DNA of 64,000 bases from Coccinella septempunctata (lineage: Eukaryota > Arthropoda > Insecta > Coleoptera > Coccinellidae), in assembly GCF_907165205.1 (NCBI RefSeq), contig NC_058192.1:3596001-3660000 (forward strand), read 5' to 3'. Numbering within the stretch: the first letter of the stretch is position 1; every line of letters starts with the position of its first letter. The notes under the pieces were generated by a model, which did no database searches, was not told the origin of the DNA, and saw only the letters and a list, made by a program, of their open reading frames with translations. Shown here piece after piece: positions 50,401-59,400 of this stretch. The position numbers were made by a program, and so were the translations under genes.

Positions 50401-53400
50401 TGAGTATGAACCGTCGTTGCCGAGCTGTAATTAACGCAAGGGGTGGAAATACCAAGTATTAAATCACTTATCAGCATTTCAGTATTTTGAAAATTGTTCA
50501 TTTCTCTTCTTTCACATAAGATGAAGATGAAGATGCTCTGGTGGACCAAAATCGTCAGTTCTTCATGAAAAAAGTTCACAAAATGGTTTTGAAAACAGAA
50601 GAATGAAGCTGTGCGAGAAAGCTGTCACCTTAAAGATATCAGAAGTTCTACCCCTACATGCCTGAATCAAAAGATCGTCAGTGCACCATGTATTGAAACA
50701 AAAAGTGACGTATTCGTAAATAAATCAAGGTTTGTGGCCACATGTCCAAACTCGAGATATTAAGTAATGAATATTGCAATTTCAAGATGACCGTTTGGTG
50801 GATCCACTTTCAACAGGTGTAAAATTTATTATTGCCCGATAATCTCCGAGCAAGTCTGATGACTGATGATTCTTTTGTTCAAGAGCATATCGCCAATCCC
50901 AAGCTCTCTCCAACAAAATTCCTCCAGTTCCACTGATATTTCTGGTACACCCTGGAGCTCATTTATGCGGAACCCCCATATTCAATCGGAGGCCCTTCTG
51001 TTTAATCGCGATCGACTGGAGATATTTGCCTTCCTCAAATTAGAACCTGTGTAGCCGCAGCTTCACGGTAACCGGGGGAAAGGAGAAAGAGAACTGAGGG
51101 ATCTTTCGGGCCTCGGCAAAGTTGATATTCCGTTCAGCTTTTCGCGTGTTTCGGCAGGATAAAAAAGAAAGACAAAGGTAGGAATTTTTATCTATTCTTC
51201 GGTGACGCCGCCTGGCCTCTCTTGGAAATTCTCATCGGATTTTATAAGATTATTTGAACAGAATTATACGGCTGTTGAAACTGCGGAATGGAATCAGAAG
51301 GTTTTGAGATTTGAATCTTTGCGACAAGTGAGGGAATTTTTGAGAAAATTGTTCAACGAATCGATGGATCTGTATAAAGTGATTTTTGGAGTTTTGCACA
51401 CTCCACAGAGCCTTGTATACAGGGTCATTCAGTTTGTTTGCCTCATTGAGGGAAAAAAAGGGCTTTTGTTATATATACTCCATTCACTTCTATTTTAGCA
51501 CTCGGTTGGCCATGGAAACTTGACACATTTTGCTCTGTATAGTAAGAAAATGTGGGGTTATGAAGCTTGTCAAAACATTTTTGGGTTTTAAATCAACGCT
51601 ATGTTGCCCGTTCTACGTAAAAGTTTCTGTTGTTACGTATTTTATCACAATGTCGAATCTCTTCGGAAAATATGTGACGAACATAATTGAAGTTTATACA
51701 AATTGATTGAAGGCATACCAAATCCAGTTATTTGCATGGAAAATACAAGAGATCAGAGATCATAATATGCACTAGCTTGAGGAGGGTTAATGTTCGTTAT
51801 CTTCTTTGGCTGAAGTTCGAATATGTTACATCAGTTGTAAATTTCAAAAATATTAACCCTAAAATGAAATGCACATGATGCAGTGTTTGGAAATGGGTAT
51901 CTCCCGAAGGAATTAACAGATAATTACAAGAATGTTAAATTCTTCAACAAAAATCATCTCGCATCAATATAAGTAAAAGGAATTAAAGGAAGGTTCAAGT
52001 CAAGATGAACTTCACCTTTGAACATAAAAATTCCACATGAATAAACAATTAACAGGACAACTGGCGGGTATTTGTGGCTGTTCATCTTAATACATTGATA
52101 TAATAATAAAAATTAGGTATTTATTGGTACATTGAGACATTTACAATGTATAGGACAAGTCAAATGAAAAATAGAAAAATCAATTTTCGGGAACTTATTC
52201 TACGATGACGTTCATCGAAAATCCTGTAGTAAACTTTCCGCATTAATTCACTCAAACATAAAATTCTCAAATGCCACTACTTTTTTTGGTCTCCCAATAG
52301 AAGGAAATTCTTTGTCATCCTCTGCATTCACAATATTTCTGCTTGTGGAAACATTCAGCAGAAATATAAGTCGTTTAGATTCGGATGAAACATTATATAA
52401 ATTCTCTTACATTGAATATGTTCGCTACCGTCTGAATTCCTGAATTCTAAATAGCACTTCCTGAAACCCTGTCTCTTTTTTTCAATCACTTTCGGCATTT
52501 TCGTAACAAAAATTGATATTAGTTTTGGCAACGGGGTTATGACATTAACGACATTTCATGAGTGCCAACCTTACCCCGTTCTAGATACAAAAACTTGAGA
52601 AAATTATTTCATGGCCAATCGACTAAAATAAATGTGAATATAGAGTATATAATGTATAGATATAAATATTATGAAATATTTAAAATTATACATGTATTTA
52701 ATATTCATTGGTAAATAAACTCGTATTATTATTATCGATGTTCATTATTTGGATCATAGATTTTTGTCTTTGAAACTCCAATCAATTTAACAGTAATCCG
52801 GTTGTGTAATAGCAGCTTTGCCAAAAAAACTGATCCTGATATGGAACTCATTGAGGAATATATAGGTTGTTAATGAAAACACATAAAAAATCTCTTTATT
52901 GTCCATAAAATTAAAAATTCCCGGAATCATAGTTGAATCGGTTCAAAGAATAACCGTATTTGATGGAATGCATGTTCGTTTTCATCCGATATTCGATATC
53001 TGCGATATAAATTTTCAAATGGCGTTTCATCTGCATGCAATACATGTTCTTCTTCCGTTTTTCACCGGGCCAACATGAATTTGATTTACGATTAGTGTTA
53101 TTTATAGTGGATCGAAGCCGCGTCGGTGGCTTTAATAATTTCGACATTTTTTCGATAATTTTTTACGTTCTCAATTTCGCCAAAATTGAAAGAGTTTTTT
53201 CATGCCGCTAATTGGCTTACCATGAAAATATAAAGCGATGATTGGATTAGAGCGTATGCTGTTCAATATTGGGATTATTTTGACATCATTTATGGATATT
53301 CTCGACTGAGAAATATATTTTTGGAGCTGAATAATTCTCACGACTAGTGCACCTGTCAAATTGAATTGTATAAACTTAGAAGATAAAGAACTATATATGA

Positions 53401-56400
53401 ATCTTTATCGATGTTACCCAAAAATCTCTACACTTGAATCCAAAAGGAGATTTTTATTGTGTTATCGATTGAAGAAATCCACTGTGTTTAAATATTCTCA
53501 CCAATAAAGATTAGCCATCTGACCATAACTGAGGCTCATGGAAAGTATGTTCAACGTTTTCTTACGATCAAATACAGTACCTGAGAAAGCGATAATTGTA
53601 AATATCAATAAGATCTGCGCCTTGCTTTTCTATTGACCAAAGTTTTAGTAACAAAATTCCTTACTTACAAGTTAGGGCACTTGTTTGTACAGGCGTAATT
53701 GGGAATGCATTATTATCATCCAATTCGTGACAATTCGAGGTTCGAAACTGTGACCATACTATTTACCCCTGAAATTTCCTATTGGTTTCACCATGGAGTG
53801 TTGTAATGACAACTAACGATTATTGACCTGTTTGAACTGGTCTGGTCGCCACCTAAAGTTTGTCGGATTCGCATTGTGCAATGTTTGTTCAAGTTTCACT
53901 TGAATGTTGTGAGAAACCAGGAGCCTAGACTTCTATTGGAACTTTATATGAGAAGGAGGTGTTAAAAAATGAATGAAGGAGCAGAAACACTATTCCTATC
54001 TGCCAATTAACCATCTCTCATGGCTCGAAAAAATTTTTCGAGAAGGCAACTTAATTCCCAATTTTTTTTTAATACCAATATGAAACCAGCTAACGGAACC
54101 CTTTGAAAATCCCTTCGCAAACATCACGCGATGAGTGGGTGAAACAAATCTGCGCCATACGTCCACATTAAAATTGAAGGAATCAATGAAATTCCAGTGA
54201 ACATCAAACTGTCCTCATTCCGATTCTGTTTATTCGTCGATGCTCACCGAAACACATTCCTATCTATACTAATCAGCACTTAATTAAATTTTTATGCAGC
54301 TGGCCGGCATTAGAATCCATATCCAGTTGTTGAATAATTGGTGAACATTCAGCGGAAACTACATAATAGGTTATCCACCTCCTGTTAATGAAAGCGGTTT
54401 TCGTGGTAGGCTTATTATGGCGTCTGTCAATGTAATTTAACAGTTACGTGGTCGATACTGACGCAATATTCTATTATCTCCAGAGTTGTATAGGGCTGGA
54501 GAATGAAAAAATAAATTCATTTCATCTCCACCCACCACATCTCTTAGAGATTATGTGTTCCTTAAAGTAGGTATTTAATGACTGAATAGGTTTTGAGAGA
54601 AGTTTTGAGAAGAAGAAGTGGAGGCAAACGAAAAACTGATGATGGAACCACCGGAAACCGAAATCATTTCAAAACCGGCTTCACCAACAGAGATGAAAGA
54701 TATCATAATGAAAGCGCTGGGAGAAGATAGGATAACGAATGATATGTTGAAGAAATTGCCTAGAAAAGGAATAGCATCCTTGACGAATATAAAAAACGGA
54801 GTGATGAGGACCGAATACTACCCAAAGAAATGGAAAACTGCAGAAATGATAGTTTTCAACAAGCCTGGAAAGGAACGGAAATTGCCTCAAAATTATAGAC
54901 CAATCAGTCTATCAGCACTAGGAAAAATCGTCGAGAGGGTTATCACTAAAAGGCTGAATGAGGAAACAGAAATGTTGAAGATAATTCCACCCGAACAATT
55001 TGGATTTCGACCAGAACATTCGACTGAACTCCAATTGCTACGGCTCATCGAATACGTCACCGAAGGAATGCAAGACCAAACAGGCCACAGGATTAGTTCT
55101 GATGGATATCGAGAGAGCTTTTGATAGAGTATGGCACGAAGGCCTAATCTACAAGATGAAAAAAGCAGGATATTCGACCAAGCTTTGCAAGATCATGAGG
55201 AATAGAAACTTGTATGTGAACATAGATGGAGCAACCTCTCAAACCAGACAATTGGAAACGGGAGTGCCTCAAGGATTGGTACTTGGACCTCTGCTTAACG
55301 TAATATAAGTTCATTATATCCCGAAGAATGGTAGAAATATGCTCACCTTGTATGCAGATGACACAGGAATAGCGTTCAGACATCGACGCCCAGAGATCAT
55401 ACACCAGAGACTGCAGGAAACCATAGATGAATTACTCAAATAGTGCATCAAATGGAAAATCCAAATCAATGGAAGAAAGACTCAAGCAATATTACTGCAG
55501 AGGAGAAGATTGAGGATGGAAGAAAACCTTGAAGTTCACGGAGAAGAGGTTGAATGGGAAAATGAAGCAACATACCTAGGAGTGAAGCTTGACAGAGGAC
55601 TAACATGGAAAAACCACATCAAATGTGCAGTTGATAAAACAAAAGCCGCAATGAGTAGACTTTATCCTCTCATAGGTAGAAGAAGTCATATGAATAAGAA
55701 CATCAAGTTGACGTTGATTAAAACTATCGCGCGACTACAACTCACATAAGGATCGGCGGCATGGGACTTCGCAGCCAAGATCCACATCAAGAGAATACAG
55801 GCCACTGAGAATAAATTCCTTAGAATGGCGATGGATGTGCCCTGGTTTGTTAGGAACAATCAAATCTACAAGGACTTGGAATGGAACCAGTTACAGAATT
55901 TATGAAGAGAAAGGCGGAAAGGATATTCGACAAAGCCAAACAACATCCAAATGAGGAACTACGAAGATTAGTCGACTATGATCCAATAGAAGAAGCTAGA
56001 AGGTCAAGAACCTACCACCGAAGACCGAGAGATCAGATAAGGATTTAAATGTAACCAAAGAAGAGCTTAACCTATAAAAGTTATAGGCAGCATACAACTA
56101 TCAACACGACTATGATCGTGTGAGAGTCCAGAAACCATAAGAGTCAACTGGTTAATAGGCAAAATGCCCGGAACCTATGAAGAAGCAGTTTAGGGTTTTT
56201 AGTGTGTCTCGAGCTCAGGAGAGTGAGAATCCTCACACTTGTTCCCCCTCACGAGAGGGTGTGTTCGTCTGTCTTGCAGATTTTCCCCCTGCTACATAAA
56301 AAATGTGAGATCTTTAAAATCTTGCCATGTTGAATTTGCTGAACCTGACAGATTATCGTCTTATTAGTTCATTCAAATATACTCTTCGTATACCTCTGCC

Positions 56401-59400
56401 CACAATTTTTAATGTATTTCTGTTTCGAGTTTCAAATAAGGAAGTCTCAGATCAAAAAAGTCATAACATCTTGTTGATTCGTATGTCTTAGGTCTCCTGG
56501 AAAGTATTGAGTCCCCAGTTCAGGTAAAATCCCTGAACTGAATTACAGTTCAGGGATTTTACCTGAATTATTCAGGACAACATCAGGTCTAGGTACCTCA
56601 GGAATCTCGTATGGGTCCTTCTTTGATATTTACCACATTTATCAATAAAACTATAACTAGAACATCGATCCTACGCTCAAGTATATTTTTAACGTTTTGT
56701 GGCTCTTTCTAGTCTCTTTGGTAGTGTTTTTACTGAATATATCAATAACCATTTCATTCATGGGACAGTTTCATCATTTTAGTTTCAATTCATTCATATA
56801 GATAGTCTATTGGGCCTTAGGGATGTACCTAACCTCTATTTTCCTATAATCTCTCGGATTTGAAAGTGAGAGCAATGAAGTTTTCTGTCCAAACAAGATC
56901 ACCTCGGAAAAAACAAATTTTTCGATTATTGCCTAAGCTTGTTCCAACCCCTTTTTCTCCAGGGGCGCTTCTCCCTCCGTCCACTTCCTATTTCCAGCTA
57001 TGTCTATAAAAATATCGTTTTTAACCGATAATGCGGAGAATCTCTTCGGAGCAAACAATGCGTGCAGGGTTTTTTCCTCCTTTTTTTCGTCCAATCCGCC
57101 CGTATAGAGATTGGATTGGAACATCGATCAGGATTTATGTTGCTTTCCTTTAAGGGATTAGGCGAAACGTTATACGGGTCGCAGGATCCGATAGAATTGC
57201 GGAATATATGCAAAATTCATTGATGTTTATTTGCGATTCAATTAGTACGTTCAATACCTGGCTTTACGGACGAGAAACGTTGGCGGAAGAAATTGGTTTT
57301 GAACTTGCGTTCAGATTGCAAACTCCCTCCTTAAAGTCGGTTCAATAAATCGCACATTATCAAAAATTGGTCGCAAGAAAATTCAGAACCTTTACGCTTC
57401 AGGAAAGATGAGATATAAAATATTACAGAACCTTCAGGAGATCGCAGTTTATATTCCTGTTTAGACAGGTTAGTGAAACCGTAGTTTATCGTCTAGAGAA
57501 ACTGAAAACGCTACCGAAACACCGAAAAGTGGAAGCTCAAGATCTGCCACTCTTGCACAAGATCGGTTTCTGACTGTGTCTACCCGCAGAGAGCCTTTGA
57601 GTACTTGTGGAGTCATGCAACAAAGGGTTTTGAATGCTCCTGGTTCTGGTTTCGATGGAAACAGTCGTCAAATACTCCGAGACGTTATTCTAGATTCTCG
57701 ACGAGTTTTGAGAGGATTCCATCAACTAAAACTCATATGTGACTTCGATTGGAATGAGTGAATGAAGCGGTTCTGACTCAGAAGTGGTACAGTTACTGTT
57801 TAGGAAGGAATTTGTTTCACTGGACGTACAGACTTGTTGGTGCTTGATTCTTCAAATTTGATAGGAGTAATTTGTTCCGTAAACACAATATACTACCAGA
57901 CTTCTTCGGAAGTTTGCCCACTCTTTGAGGGGATGAAGAAATGGGGTAAACCCAGACCTCTCAGTGGGATTACTGGAGTTATTTTCAGTAATAACTCGTG
58001 AATAATGAGAGATATCCGAGTACCTAATCTGTTTCCACAAGCCCAGCAATCTGAATTATTTCGGAGGAGAAGTATGAAAATATACCTATAAAATCCAGCC
58101 CATTTAATGAATTTATTCACAAACTTAAAGAGCCGTAAAATTTCGAGTAACCGAATCAACTGAAGACGCTCCACTAATTGAAGGGACACAGATATTGCAT
58201 CTAAAGTTCTTCGGAAGAGTGATAATTCTTGGTAGGTGGACGAAAAAGCGAACAAACAATTCTTCATCAACTTAATTGAAATCTAGCCGAGTTCCAATTT
58301 CAGTTCCATTCCTCCAGACTTGGCAAGCCACCTACGATATATATAAGAATTGAATTGAAGGGCAAAACGAACAGGGAAGAATTCTCTTTTTTTTTTCAAC
58401 AAATAATATCCTGCCTCTCTGCTTTCAGGAATGAGGTCGTTGATGATCAGGGGAGATTAGTGCATGGGATTGTCAGGTGGAATGGCAAACACGGGGTGCA
58501 TATTATGATTATGGGAAGATACCATATTGTTGTAACGATAGCGAAACAGTTGTAGCTCGTTGACGTTGAATTTGTGATAGGGCAGTGATATTGCCGGAAT
58601 GGTCCTGTTTGCTTCAGTCCGTTCAGGCCATTACGAAGCCTTAATTGTAAATGTTCAATGACTGTAAATGATAAAAAAATAACAGATAGGAATGGTGGTT
58701 TTGAACAAGAGTAAACCAAGACCTGAAGCATTAACCTAACTGATGTTCCTGCCATGTTCGAAATCAGGAGTTGAGATAATCAATCCAAGAAACCCCTGAT
58801 CATGAAGAATCGAATTAGGGTCGATGAAACAATTTCCTGGCAGTGAATCCAATCGGTTCTTGTTTGGAGACATGTGGAGTGGAAATCATAATTCGATAAG
58901 GAGACAAACTGAATCCTGAAATCAAATATAACGAGGGAAACATCAGGAATTACAGTCAACAAGTTGGAACACGATGTATTGGAAGAATAAGAGGTTTCCT
59001 CGGGAAATTGAGATGGACTGAAATCTCCATGGCCATCGATGATTTTCTATTTGATGAGGAGCATTTGCCCAACAAAAATCCGAGGCAAATATCAGCCGAT
59101 GAATATTCAACACTTCGAAATGAATGCAATTTTCCCAAAAACAATTATTCTCGTTCGCTCGCGAGTGATTGTTTTGCAGACATCGTTGAAAAGTTACTTA
59201 TTATCATTCCTACTCGAAAATATACAGTGGAATTGCGCCGTCATGGTGAGAATTCGAGAGCCCTTTCATATTGCAATTCGTTTTAATTGTATCATCAGCA
59301 CAATTGTCGGTACGTTAAAAGCAACACTCTCCGCACATTTCCAGATTATTCGGCTGGCGAAATAACAAATGCGGAAAATTCACCTATCCAAAGGGAGTTT

